Source: Kibdelosporangium persicum
GTDB lineage: Bacteria; Actinomycetota; Actinomycetes; Mycobacteriales; Pseudonocardiaceae
Direction of reading: 5' to 3'
Assembly: GCF_013280595.1 (NCBI RefSeq)
Contig: NZ_JAAATY010000008.1
Location: 1 to 64,000, forward strand
Length of the DNA: 64,000 nucleotides
In this document: positions 54,249 through 62,892 of the stretch, piece after piece
How positions within the stretch are numbered: position 1 is the first letter of the stretch
Layout: each line of letters begins with the position of its first letter
Notes under the pieces: generated by a model
The model's database searches: none
Told to the model about the DNA's origin: nothing
What the model saw: only the letters and a program-made list of their open reading frames with translations
Position numbers and translations under genes: made by a program

Positions 54249-55196
54249 GTGTCATACATGTCGGGGAACGCTGCACGGGGACAAATCCACAACTCGCACG
54301 CGGACAATCAGTTCGCCGAAGCACTACGCTCGGCCATTCGGTCCAGCGGGTTGAGCCTCGACCGAATACAAGCGCGCTTACGCGCGAGAGGCACCCCGGT
54401 CAGCATTGCGGCGCTGAGTTATTGGCAGTCCGGTAAGCGGCAACCCGAGCGCAACGACTCACTGACCGCACTCGGCGAACTGGAAAACATCCTGAAGCTG
54501 CCGCCCGGTTCACTGCTTGCCCTGCTGCCGCCGCCCCGCCCGCGCGGCAAACAGGCCGGTTCGGTCCCGCCGGTCACCGAGACGGTCCGGTTCGAACGCG
54601 ACGTCCTGCTCGGCCTGCTCACCGCCCTCGGCACCCCGAACGCCCTGGACCAGGAGCAGCAGCTCACCCTGGTCGGCCTGCACGACCGCTGCCAGCTCGG
54701 CGAGGACGGCGGCCAGCGGCTGATCACCACCAGGGCGGTGTTCGAGGCACGGACCGACGGCCAGGACCGGTGGCTGCTGATCTACAAAACGGACGATCCC
54801 GGCGCCGGGACACCGGCACTGACGACGATTCGCAACTGCCATCTCGGCCGTCAGCAGGTGGACGACGCGAATGGCCTGATGGTCGCCGAGCTGCTGTTCG
54901 ACCAGCCTATTAGACGCGGCGACACATACTTGATCGAGTACGAACTACGGAATGCCGGGCCGCCGTATCCGAAGTGCAACAGGACACACTGGCGCGAGTT
55001 CCGCAGACCGATTCGCGAGTACTTGCTCGAGATCCACTTCAATTCGTCCGGCACGCCCGGCCGCTGCCAGCAGTTCGCCCGCCCCGCCGGGCAGAAACAC
55101 GCCCGGATGCGAAACCTGACGCTGGACGCGTGCAAGAGTGTGCACGCGGTCGCGATAGATTTCGGGCCCGGCCTTTTCGGAATCGAGTGGGAATAA
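54249..55196 (+). CDS. XRE/HTH-like protein with a C-terminal domain of unknown function
   Basis: About 315 aa from GTG 54249; ATG 54258 gives 312 and neither has a strong ribosome site. Residues ~20-90 contain a helix-turn-helix-like segment (FAEALRSAIRSSGLSLDRIQ, RGTPVSIAALSYWQSGKRQPER, TALGELENILKLPPGSLLAL), recalling XRE regulators of Streptomyces. The C-terminal 200 residues include YLIEYELRNAGPPYPKCN, HWREFRRPIREYLLEIHFN and FGPGLFGIEWE, which I do not recognise. It could be a ligand-sensing domain. It stands between the histidine phosphatase and acyl-CoA ligase genes and has no clear operon. Confidence 0.75.
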   Translation: MSYMSGNAARGQIHNSHADNQFAEALRSAIRSSGLSLDRIQARLRARGTPVSIAALSYWQSGKRQPERNDSLTALGELENILKLPPGSLLALLPPPRPRGKQAGSVPPVTETVRFERDVLLGLLTALGTPNALDQEQQLTLVGLHDRCQLGEDGGQRLITTRAVFEARTDGQDRWLLIYKTDDPGAGTPALTTIRNCHLGRQQVDDANGLMVAELLFDQPIRRGDTYLIEYELRNAGPPYPKCNRTHWREFRRPIREYLLEIHFNSSGTPGRCQQFARPAGQKHARMRNLTLDACKSVHAVAIDFGPGLFGIEWE

Positions 55197-55276
55197 CGCC
55201 GACCGTCCACTTGTGATCAGCGGCGACGGACGCCGCCACGGCACCCTCGGTGCGTGCGGAGCTCCGGGGAGCACCG

Positions 55277-56887
55277 TCAGTCCAGTTCGGCCAGCTGGTT
55301 GCGCAGCAGCTTGCCGGTCGGGTTGCGCGGCAAGGAATCCAGGAACCGGACGTCCCGGGGAACCTTGTACCTGGCCAGGTTCGCCTTGACGTGGGCCCGC
55401 ACGCCTTCCTCGTCCAGTTCCACGCCCGCGCGCCGGACCACAAAGGCCCGTAACCGCTGGCCGAACTGCGGATCGGGCACGCCGACGACCGCGGCCTCGA
55501 CCACGCCCGGGTGTTCCGCCAGCAGGTTCTCCACCTCGACCGGGAAGACGTTCTCGCCGCCTGACACGATCATCTCGTCGTCCCGGCCGTCGATGAACAG
55601 GCGGCCGCCGGCGTCGAAGTGGCCGACGTCGCCGGTGGACAGCAGGCCGTCGATGATCTCCTTGTTCCGGCCGTCGGTGTATCCGCCGAACGCCAGGTCG
55701 CTGCCGACGAAGACCCGGCCGATCTCGCCGGGTTCGGTGACGCGGTTGCCATGGTCGTCGTACAGCTGCACGCGGCAGCCACAAGGAACCTTGCCGACCG
55801 TGCCCGGCGCGGCACGCCAGTCCTCGGGCGTCGCGACCGCGGCGACGGCCACTTCCGTTGACCCATAAAGGTTGTAGATCACGTCACCGAACACGGCGGT
55901 CGCCCGGTTGCCGAGTTCGGGCGACAACGCCGACCCGGCCGAGAAGATGATCCGCAGCGAAGACGTGTCGTACGAGTCCAGCACGTCCGGCCCGAGGTCG
56001 AGAATCCGTTGCAGCATCGTGGGAACGAGCACCAGCTCGGTCGCCTTGTTGTCCCGCACCATGCGCAGGCACGCCTCGGGATCGAACTTGCGGCGCACCA
56101 CCACCGTGCACCCCAAGGCGAACGACAGCACGAACTGCGACAGCGCCGTGCCATGGAACAGCGGCGCCGCCAGGACAGTGCATTCGTTGACACGCAACGG
56201 AATCCGGTCGAGGAACTGGGCTGCCGAGAGGCCCGACTTGACCTGCCGCGGCGCGCCCTTCGGCGTTCCGGTCGTCCCGCTGGTCAGCAGCACGAACCCG
56301 CCCGGCCGGGACGGATTGGGCAGCGGCCGGTCGTCGGTGTCGCCGATCAGCGCTTCGAGGGCCGGCTCGCCGGTGGCCGTGTCCGTCCAGGCCAGGTACC
56401 GCGGGATGGTGGAATCCGCCGCTTCCAGCAGCGGCGCGAACTCCTCGTCGTAGACCAGCGCCGTCACGTTCTCGCGCTTGATCACGTCAGCGAACTGCGG
56501 CTTGGCGAACCCGGTGTTCAGCAGCAGCACCCGCGCGCCCATCTTGCCGCTGGCGAGCATCGCGTCGATCAGGCCGCGGTGGTCGCGGCACAGCACGCCG
56601 ATCACCGAGTCCTCGGTCATGCCCTTCTGCCGCCACGCGCGGGCCAGCGCGTTGGAACGGCGCTCCAGCTGCTGGAACGTCAGCGGTCCGAGCTCGTCCA
56701 CCAGGCCGAGTTTGCCGGGGTCCCGCCGTGCCGACATCCGGACCGGCCCGGCGATCGCGCCGATCTGCTTGACGTACCGCAGCGCCCGGACACCCTCGTC
56801 GATGCGGGGCAACGGCACCAGTCCGGCACGGTGAAGGATTCTGATGCTCCGCAGCGTCTCCGGAACACGCGTCAGGACGTTGGGCAC
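55277..56887 (-). CDS. Acyl-CoA synthetase (AMP-dependent, FadD-type)
   Basis: About 536 aa from GTG 56887 (GGAGG 5 nt upstream). It has the P-loop-like motif LLTSGTTGTPKGAP, YNLYGSTEVAVAA, the GDVGHFDAGGRLFIDGRDDEMIVSGG hinge/A8 region and the terminal catalytic lysine in LPRNPTGKLLRN. These are complete, so it should activate a carboxylate with ATP and CoA. Substrate class cannot be told from the sequence; long-chain or aromatic acids are both possible. It lies near the FadE pair, so the two may belong to one degradation route, but they are not in one operon. Confidence 0.93.
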   Translation of the reverse strand: MPNVLTRVPETLRSIRILHRAGLVPLPRIDEGVRALRYVKQIGAIAGPVRMSARRDPGKLGLVDELGPLTFQQLERRSNALARAWRQKGMTEDSVIGVLCRDHRGLIDAMLASGKMGARVLLLNTGFAKPQFADVIKRENVTALVYDEEFAPLLEAADSTIPRYLAWTDTATGEPALEALIGDTDDRPLPNPSRPGGFVLLTSGTTGTPKGAPRQVKSGLSAAQFLDRIPLRVNECTVLAAPLFHGTALSQFVLSFALGCTVVVRRKFDPEACLRMVRDNKATELVLVPTMLQRILDLGPDVLDSYDTSSLRIIFSAGSALSPELGNRATAVFGDVIYNLYGSTEVAVAAVATPEDWRAAPGTVGKVPCGCRVQLYDDHGNRVTEPGEIGRVFVGSDLAFGGYTDGRNKEIIDGLLSTGDVGHFDAGGRLFIDGRDDEMIVSGGENVFPVEVENLLAEHPGVVEAAVVGVPDPQFGQRLRAFVVRRAGVELDEEGVRAHVKANLARYKVPRDVRFLDSLPRNPTGKLLRNQLAELD

Positions 56888-56959
56888 CGGCACCTCCAAA
56901 ACCTACTGGCGAGTTAACTTCGACCGTATCTGTCGTACCCCCGGGGCACAATCACCGGC

Positions 56960-58618
56960 ATGTTGGTGTTCGTCTGCCCAGGCCGTGACGGCGCAGGTCA
57001 CGTTCGCGTGGTGAACGCCACCACATCTGAAACGGTGGCTGACCACACCCCGGCCGACCTGGCCGGCTGGATGGCCGCCTTCGAGCGCGACGAACACCCG
57101 CGCTGGGTGCTGCCCGCGGTTGACGAGCTCTACCCACGGCTGCTCCAGGTGGACGTCCGGCTCGCCCGCTGCCACGACCTCACCCTGGCGGAAGGCCTGC
57201 TCCTGGCCCACGAAGGCCGGCACGGCAGCCCCCGCAACCCGGGCGCGGCCTGGGCCAGGCTGCACGGTCGTGCCGAGCCGGAGGACAAACCGCCACCGGC
57301 CAAGGACGCGCAGCCCGCCCTGTTCGAGCTCGACGAGCGGTTCTACTCCATCGACCAGCTCGTCGAGGTGTACGGCGACCAGCAGCGGCGCATCCGTGCC
57401 AGCGCTCACCCCGATCGGGTGACGTTACTCGTGGCGTCCGAGTCCGCGGGCGCCCTCGCGGCCGCCGAGATGAGCAACCACGGGCTGCCGTGGAGCGAGG
57501 AAGTGCACCTGGAGATGCTGGAGTCCATGCTCGGCCCGCGGCCGGCGCCGGGCGCCAGGCCCGCCAAGCTGGCCGCGCTCGCCGAACGGATCGCCGAGGC
57601 GTTCGGCGGCCGTTCGCTCAACCCGGACAGTCCGCCGAGCGTGGTCAAGGCCTTCGCCAAGGAAGGCATCGACATCCCGAACACCCGGGCGTGGGTGCTC
57701 AAGGAGGTCGATCACCCGGCCGTCGAGCCGCTGCTGGAGTACAAGGAACTGGCCAGGGTGTGGACCGCGCACGGCTGGAGCTGGCTGGAGTCCTGGGTGC
57801 ACGACGGCCGGTTCCGGCCCGAGTGGGTGGTCGGCGGCGTGGTCTCGGGCCGCTGGGCCACGCGCGGCGGCGCGGCCCTGCAACTGCCCAAGGCCCTGCG
57901 CAAGTCGGTCCGGGCGCTGCCCGGCTGGTCGCTGGTGGTGGCCGACGCGGCACAGCTGGAGCCGAGAGTGCTCGCGGCCCTGTCCGAGGACCGCGAGCTG
58001 GCGGCGTTCTCCACGGACGTCGACCTGTACGCCGGTCTGGCCGAGGACTCCTTCGACGGCGACCGCGGCAAGGCGAAGATCGCCATGTTGTCGGCCATGT
58101 ACGGCGGCACGTCGGGCGGCGCCGGTCCCCTGCTCGCCGTCCTGCGCAAACGCTTTCCCCAGGCGGTCGGGCACGTCGAGCAGGCCGCGCAGGCCGGTGA
58201 ACAGGGCCGGATGGTGCGGTCCCGGCTCGGCCGGACCTCGCCGTACCCGTCCGAGCGGTGGCGCTCGCTGATGGAGCGCAGCGACGGCACCGAGGAGGAG
58301 ATGCGCAAGTCGCGGCAGGCGGCCAGGGACTGGGGCCGGTTCACCCGCAACTTCGTGGTGCAGGCCAGCGCGGCGGACTGGGCGCTGGTCCTGCTCGTGG
58401 TGCTCCGGCGCCGGCTCGCCGCGCTCGCGCCCAAGGCGGAGATCGTCTTCTACCAGCACGACGAGTTCATGGTGCACTGCCCGGCCGACACCGCGGACCT
58501 GGTCGCGGGCGAACTGCTGGCCTCCGCCGCGGAGGCCACCGGACTCGTCTTCGGCGACACCCCGGTCCAGTTCCCGCTGGAGATCGCCACTGTGGACAGT
58601 TACGCGGACGCCAAGTGA
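56960..58618 (+). CDS. Bifunctional 3'-5' exonuclease/DNA polymerase (PolA-like)
   Basis: The 552-aa protein has a short N-terminal exonuclease-like region and a C-terminal family A polymerase palm: motif A VVADAAQLEPRVLAAL (catalytic Asp), the O-helix equivalent KAKIAMLSAMYGGTSG, and motif C IVFYQHDEFMVHCP. The usual acidic 3'-5' exonuclease residues were not located by eye, so that activity is uncertain; actinobacterial copies of this family are annotated bifunctional. It begins ATG 56960, 72 bp from the divergent ligase gene. It may act in repair or damage tolerance. Translation and codon use look like those of its neighbours. Confidence 0.9.
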   Translation: MLVFVCPGRDGAGHVRVVNATTSETVADHTPADLAGWMAAFERDEHPRWVLPAVDELYPRLLQVDVRLARCHDLTLAEGLLLAHEGRHGSPRNPGAAWARLHGRAEPEDKPPPAKDAQPALFELDERFYSIDQLVEVYGDQQRRIRASAHPDRVTLLVASESAGALAAAEMSNHGLPWSEEVHLEMLESMLGPRPAPGARPAKLAALAERIAEAFGGRSLNPDSPPSVVKAFAKEGIDIPNTRAWVLKEVDHPAVEPLLEYKELARVWTAHGWSWLESWVHDGRFRPEWVVGGVVSGRWATRGGAALQLPKALRKSVRALPGWSLVVADAAQLEPRVLAALSEDRELAAFSTDVDLYAGLAEDSFDGDRGKAKIAMLSAMYGGTSGGAGPLLAVLRKRFPQAVGHVEQAAQAGEQGRMVRSRLGRTSPYPSERWRSLMERSDGTEEEMRKSRQAARDWGRFTRNFVVQASAADWALVLLVVLRRRLAALAPKAEIVFYQHDEFMVHCPADTADLVAGELLASAAEATGLVFGDTPVQFPLEIATVDSYADAK

Positions 58619-58627
58619 GGCCGGCCG

Positions 58628-61246
58628 TCAGCGCGAGCTGCCCAAGCACACGAACGGCCTGCGGTACGGGTCGGCGGCGATCGCGTCCGCCAGTGCCACA
58701 GCGGGTTGCGCGCCCGCGGCCAGGCGGCGGTGGTAGTCGTCCATCGCCGCCGCCGCGGCCTGGTCGCCGACCTTGCTCAACGGCGCGACGACCGTCTGCG
58801 ATCCGCTGGCCAGCAACGCGCTCGCGAAACCCAACGCCTCGTCGCCCGGCCTGACCCGGTTCAACGCCAGTTCGCACGCGGCGAGCACGACCTGCTGCGG
58901 AGGACGCGCCAACCCGGCGATCTCGTGCGCGAACAGTGCGCCGTCGGCCAGGTCGAGCCTGGAGAACAAGGCGTTCTCCGGCTCGTGCACGCCGTGCGCG
59001 GCGATGTGGGCCAGCAGTGCGCCGTCGAGTGCCTTGAGCACGACCGAAACGGTGGCCTGGTCGCCCGACAGCAGCTCCACCGTGTGGTGGTGCGCCGCGA
59101 GTTTGTCGATTTCGCCGATGGCGGCGGGCAATCCGAGTCCCCGGACCAGAACCGCGCGGCCGTCTCGGCGCGTCGCACGTTCCGCGGCCAACCATGCCGT
59201 CGCCGAAGGCGCGACGACCGTCGGCCGTCCGTGCATGGACGGCAACACATTCCACGGCACACCGTAAAGTGCGCCAGTCGGCACGACCACAAGGTCACGG
59301 TCACCGATCACCTGCACCAACGGCCGCCCGATCAGACCATCTATCCGTTCGGCTTGTTTGCGCGCGGAGGCGGACACCACCTTCACCATCGGCGTGGGCA
59401 GTTGGTCCGGTGCCAACGCGTTGAGGTCGACGTTGAGCATTCGCGCGTGCTTCGCGGCCTCGGTGGCCGACCCGAGGTTCACCGTGCGGACCTCGCCGTC
59501 CATCAGCACCACAACCGCGAGTGAATCCTCGGATGCGACGAAGCTCATCAGCGCCCGGTCGCCCAACGCTTCGGCGACCTCCTCCGCCCGGGTGACCGGC
59601 CGTGGCCTTCCCCACCGTCCGGAGTGCCAGCCGAGCCGGTTGGCCTCGCGCAGCCGTTCGGTCCGGCGCGCCTGCAACGCGGCTGTGGGCAGCCCGTCGT
59701 GCCTGGCCTGGTGCACCGACTGGGTGAGGCTGCGGACCTCCGCGATCCGTTCGGCCAACGCCGGATTGTCCAGTCCTGCGAGTGGTTCGTAGCGATACGT
59801 CTGCGCCCGGGTGCGTTCCAGCCAGTCGAAGAGCCTGCCTGGCCGGGCGCCGCGCATCACCAGCCGGATCGCCAGTTCGCCGAGGTCCCGGCCGTGCAGC
59901 GCGGTCCCCGACAACAGTTCCAGCCCGCCCATCCGGTCCCGGACCTGGTCCAGTTCCGCCAGCCCGGCCTTGATCTCCCGCAGCGCCCGGGGCGCGTCGT
60001 CGTGCGCGACGGCCAGTTCGGCCCGGCAGAGCCGGCGCAGCATCCGGTGATCGATCGCGGTCAGCCGGCCGGGCCGGGCGACCCTGTCCATCAGCTCGGT
60101 CGCCCTGTCCAGGCGGCCGCGGCGGATCTCCAGCCGGACCGCGAGCATCCGTGCGGTCGCGGCCTGTTCGGTCAGCTTCGGCACCGGCAGGCTGTCGGCG
60201 AACCGGACAGCCTTCGCCGGCAGTGCGCCGGGGATCGTTGCGGACCGCAGCGCCAGCAGCGTGTCCACGCGCAGGCTGATCAGATTGGCGTTGGCCACGC
60301 AGGTCTCGCAGCCCCACTGCTTCATCCGCTGGTGCGCCGAGCGCGCCATGGTCCGCGCCAGGTCCAGGTCGCCGGTCAGCAGCGCGGCGGCGGCGCGGTA
60401 CAGCTCGGCGTCGGCGAGATCACGGGACGTGCTGTGCTGTTCCCGCATCACCGGCAAGGCCTCGTCGAGATGGTTACCCGCCTCGTCGGCCAGGCCGGCG
60501 GTCAGCAGCGCCTGCGCCTGACTCATCCGGAGCAGCGCGACAGTGTTCTCGCCGATGCCTCGGTAGACACGGTCGCACTCCTCATAGCGGCGCAGCGCGG
60601 CCGGAACGTCGCCGCTGCGCAGCTCCAACGTGCCCAGCATGCGCTCCAGATCTGCGGCCCGCGCGGGCAGGTCGTACTCCATGGCCAGGTCGATGGCCCT
60701 GGTCAGCGCGTCACGAGCACGCTGGAGCAAGCCGATGCGGGTGCAGACCAGGCCCACCGAGGCCAACGTCTTGACGAACGGGTCGACCATCGGCCGCGGG
60801 TCCGCGGTGCCCGCCATGCACAGTTCCTGGTGCGCCACGGAGGACTCGAACCAGTCGAGACTCTCCTCGTTGCGCCCGGCCCCCAGCAACAGGACGCCGT
60901 AGTTGTTGTCGACGTTGCCGGTCAGTTCCGCCCGGTCCAGCGGGTCGGCGACCGCGGCGATCAGGGATCTGACCTCGTCCAGCCGGGCCAGGCCCACGGC
61001 CAGCCCCTGGGACTCGGCAAGCAGTGCGGCGAGGCTGCACGACAGCCGGATCCTGGCGCGCAGCCAGTCTTCCCTGTCCCCAGGATCAACGGGCTCGACG
61101 GTGCCGAGCACCCGCATGCCCTGCCGCGCCAGCCGCACGGCCTCGCCCTGCCTGCCGACGCAGTGCGCGTCGACGGCCGCACGGTGAAGCTCACGTGCCC
61201 GAAGGATCACTTGCGGGTCGGCTGGCGGCGTCTTCGTCACAGGCAC
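58628..61246 (-). CDS. TPR-CHAT protease-like protein
   Basis: The 872-aa protein starts at GTG 61246. Residues ~10-480 are TPR-like helical repeats (for example ALRRYEECDRVYRGIGEN, AVAHDDAPRALREIKAGLAEL). The C-terminal ~300 residues form a CHAT (caspase-HetF-associated) domain with the catalytic pair His in AHIAAHGVHEPENALFSR and Cys in QQVVLAACELALNRVRPGDE. CHAT proteins are peptidases that cleave partner proteins or peptides. It is followed by the plus-strand polymerase gene and preceded by a 60-aa peptide gene on the same strand (61339-61521), a plausible partner. Confidence 0.9.
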   Translation of the reverse strand: MPVTKTPPADPQVILRARELHRAAVDAHCVGRQGEAVRLARQGMRVLGTVEPVDPGDREDWLRARIRLSCSLAALLAESQGLAVGLARLDEVRSLIAAVADPLDRAELTGNVDNNYGVLLLGAGRNEESLDWFESSVAHQELCMAGTADPRPMVDPFVKTLASVGLVCTRIGLLQRARDALTRAIDLAMEYDLPARAADLERMLGTLELRSGDVPAALRRYEECDRVYRGIGENTVALLRMSQAQALLTAGLADEAGNHLDEALPVMREQHSTSRDLADAELYRAAAALLTGDLDLARTMARSAHQRMKQWGCETCVANANLISLRVDTLLALRSATIPGALPAKAVRFADSLPVPKLTEQAATARMLAVRLEIRRGRLDRATELMDRVARPGRLTAIDHRMLRRLCRAELAVAHDDAPRALREIKAGLAELDQVRDRMGGLELLSGTALHGRDLGELAIRLVMRGARPGRLFDWLERTRAQTYRYEPLAGLDNPALAERIAEVRSLTQSVHQARHDGLPTAALQARRTERLREANRLGWHSGRWGRPRPVTRAEEVAEALGDRALMSFVASEDSLAVVVLMDGEVRTVNLGSATEAAKHARMLNVDLNALAPDQLPTPMVKVVSASARKQAERIDGLIGRPLVQVIGDRDLVVVPTGALYGVPWNVLPSMHGRPTVVAPSATAWLAAERATRRDGRAVLVRGLGLPAAIGEIDKLAAHHHTVELLSGDQATVSVVLKALDGALLAHIAAHGVHEPENALFSRLDLADGALFAHEIAGLARPPQQVVLAACELALNRVRPGDEALGFASALLASGSQTVVAPLSKVGDQAAAAAMDDYHRRLAAGAQPAVALADAIAADPYRRPFVCLGSSR

Positions 61247-61338
61247 ACCACTATGACAACACAGAACGTAGCGAAAGGAAGCCCTCCGGTCCGGGAGAAC
61301 CGGGCCGGAGGGCGGTCACGCCGGGTGTGGCACGCTAC

Positions 61339-61521
61339 CTACGCGCCCTTGTGGATGCAGCCGCCTGAGCAGTCCGGGGTGTGGATGTGCTCCTGGGTCT
61401 CGACCTGCTCCCGCTCCTCCTGCGGCTGCTCGACCGGAGCAGGCAGGATGGTGGTGCCGGCGATGGTCCGCACGGCGCCGTCCTCGCCCGGGAGAACGTT
61501 TTCTTTGGTGCTGCTGGTCAT
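61339..61521 (-). CDS. 60-aa peptide with His/Cys-rich end, upstream of the CHAT gene
   Basis: The frame starts at ATG 61521 with GGGGAGG at 61531-61537 (9 nt spacing), a very strong site. The first ~20 residues have no signal peptide; the middle is Glu/Gln-rich (PVEQPQEEREQVETQE) and the end is H-x-H-x4-C-x3-C-x-H (EHIHTPDCSGGCIHKGA). This could bind zinc or form a thiol-based modification site. It lies 92 bp from the CHAT gene start on the same strand. The protein is not like any family I know. Being cleaved by CHAT, or being a modified peptide, are both inferences. Confidence 0.75.
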   Translation of the reverse strand: MTSSTKENVLPGEDGAVRTIAGTTILPAPVEQPQEEREQVETQEHIHTPDCSGGCIHKGA

Positions 61522-61901
61522 GCTGATCTACCTCCCCTATCGATCTTGGCTTAGGCCAGACGTGAACACCGGAATCACTGGAAGTGACCTTTGTGTCCCC
61601 TGTTCGCACGCCCCTCGCGCCGCGAACGGCCCAATACTGACACAACGGAGCAATGATCGGGAAGAATTTCCTCACTGGATGGAGTGTGCCGTGAATCTCC
61701 CATCCGACGGGCCCAGTGCCCGGACGGTTCCCGGTGTACCCAAAAGGCCGTCCAATTGGACGGCCCTTTGGTGTTCTGGCATCTGCGACACGGCGCGACC
61801 GGCGGCACGCCACTGTGGATCGTCACGGTGCGTGGTCCCCGCGCGAACACGGTGCCGAGCCAGTCTTAAGTGGACACTTCGGCAGGCGTACGGCGTCAGG
61901 T
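61522..61901. promoter_or_regulatory. Intergenic stretch with a 20-bp perfect palindrome
   Basis: About 380 bp with no credible gene on either strand; presumably contains the promoter of the 60-aa peptide gene (its ribosome site is at 61531-61537). GGCCGTCCAATTGGACGGCC at 61746-61765 is a perfect palindrome, flanked by AAAA and CTTT. Placed after the small membrane gene start region it could be an operator or part of a terminator. Confidence 0.5.
61746..61765. promoter_or_regulatory. 20-bp perfect palindrome
   Basis: GGCCGTCCAATTGGACGGCC reads the same on both strands, with no loop, which fits a dimeric protein's operator better than a stem-loop. Flanks AAAA/CTTT extend the symmetry weakly (AAAAGGCC...GGCCCTTT). 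Confidence 0.6.
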
Positions 61902-62084
61902 TCAGCGGCGCACGGCCCAGACGATCAGCACCAGCCCGGCTGCCACGCACACCAGGCCGATGCTGGTCCACAACCGTTCGCCGGTCATGAAGCTACCGGT
62001 GATGTAGCCGAGTCCTTGGCCGGTCCAGACACCGCCGACCAGGATCAGCAGGGCACCCAGCACGATCGGAAGCCATTTGCGCAT
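61902..62084 (-). CDS. Small two-pass membrane protein
   Basis: The 60-aa protein MRKWLPIVLGALL... has two transmembrane segments (about residues 4-24 and 40-57), a short polar loop (GYITGSFMTGERLWT) and a basic end. Similar small proteins (MRKWLPIVLGALLxLVGGVWTxQGLGYI) recur in actinobacteria as I recall, with unknown role. It begins ATG 62084. No operon partner is clear. Confidence 0.75.
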   Translation of the reverse strand: MRKWLPIVLGALLILVGGVWTGQGLGYITGSFMTGERLWTSIGLVCVAAGLVLIVWAVRR

Positions 62085-62370
62085 CCCTCATGATGGCACC
62101 ATGAACTCCCGCACCATAAGCGGGCGCCGGCCACCCGGACATTTCCGATCCGCCCGGAGAGAGAATTGTCGATCCGCTGCCGTGCCCGGCCGCGCCAAGC
62201 GATGCCCGGCGGACCACTGAGGACCGCCCGAAGCCACTGTCCACAATGTATCGAAGAGATGCGGGGGCCGGGTCTGCAACCCGGCGTTCACCGGGAAAAG
62301 ACGTCCGCTCGGCGACACGGCCGGAAACCATTTCCGCAAAGCGAACTCCGGCCGAACGGAATGTGAACCC
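62085..62370. other. Intergenic stretch, nothing recognised
   Basis: About 285 bp between two minus-strand genes. Frames here are short and unsupported. It contains the leader of the small membrane gene and no clear dyad. Confidence 0.6.
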
Positions 62371-62730
62371 CTAGAGTCCGTACGCGTCACCGGACAGCGA
62401 GCCGTCCGGCAGCCGGGGCGGCTTGATCCCCGCCTGCGTGAACAACTCGCCGAGCTCCAGGTTCAGCCTGCCGACCAGCATCCGGTAGTCCGGGACCGGC
62501 CGCAACCTGTCGTGCGGCACGATCCTCGTGAAGGTCTGGACCTCCGAACCCCTGGTCGGCCGCAGCCGGTTGACGTCCAGCTGGAGCTCGGCGTGATCCT
62601 TGCGGCGCCAGATGGTCAGGCTCCACCACTCGCGCACGTCCCCTGACATCCCGCCGTGTTGCGGGCCCCGCGGTATGCGCCACGACCATGACTCGACCCA
62701 GCTGCGCAGCTGTTCGGGACTCACTTGCAC
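62371..62730 (-). CDS. Hypothetical protein
   Basis: About 119 aa from GTG 62730 (GGGAG just upstream; GTG 62763 would add 11 residues). The sequence has several aromatic-rich segments (SWVESWSWRIP, REWWSLTIWRRKDHAELQLD) and a predicted alpha/beta character, ending KPPRLPDGSLSGDAYGL. No family was recognised. It is preceded by the alpha-hydroxy-acid oxidase gene on the same strand with a ~160-bp gap. Confidence 0.6.
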   Translation of the reverse strand: MQVSPEQLRSWVESWSWRIPRGPQHGGMSGDVREWWSLTIWRRKDHAELQLDVNRLRPTRGSEVQTFTRIVPHDRLRPVPDYRMLVGRLNLELGELFTQAGIKPPRLPDGSLSGDAYGL

Positions 62731-62892
62731 GGCGCTCCCACCAGGGCGAGGGTGATCACTCACCGGAAGACTACAACGACCGCCGCTGATCTTCCTGGTT
62801 CGCCCGCACCCGCTACGAAGTGTGGTCGTTCGTTCGTGAGTCCACGGCTCGCGACGCCATCCTCACCGGCCGGCCCCGTGCCGGATCGATCT

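Noticed and set aside
56960-58618. Full-length DNA polymerase I
   Set aside because: Only 552 aa, with no 5' nuclease domain and a reduced N-terminus, so it is a separate actinobacterial polymerase-like family.
61339-61521. Lanthipeptide precursor for the LanM at 45 kb
   Set aside because: It has two Cys but lies 13 kb away beside a CHAT gene and has few Ser/Thr in the region next to the Cys.
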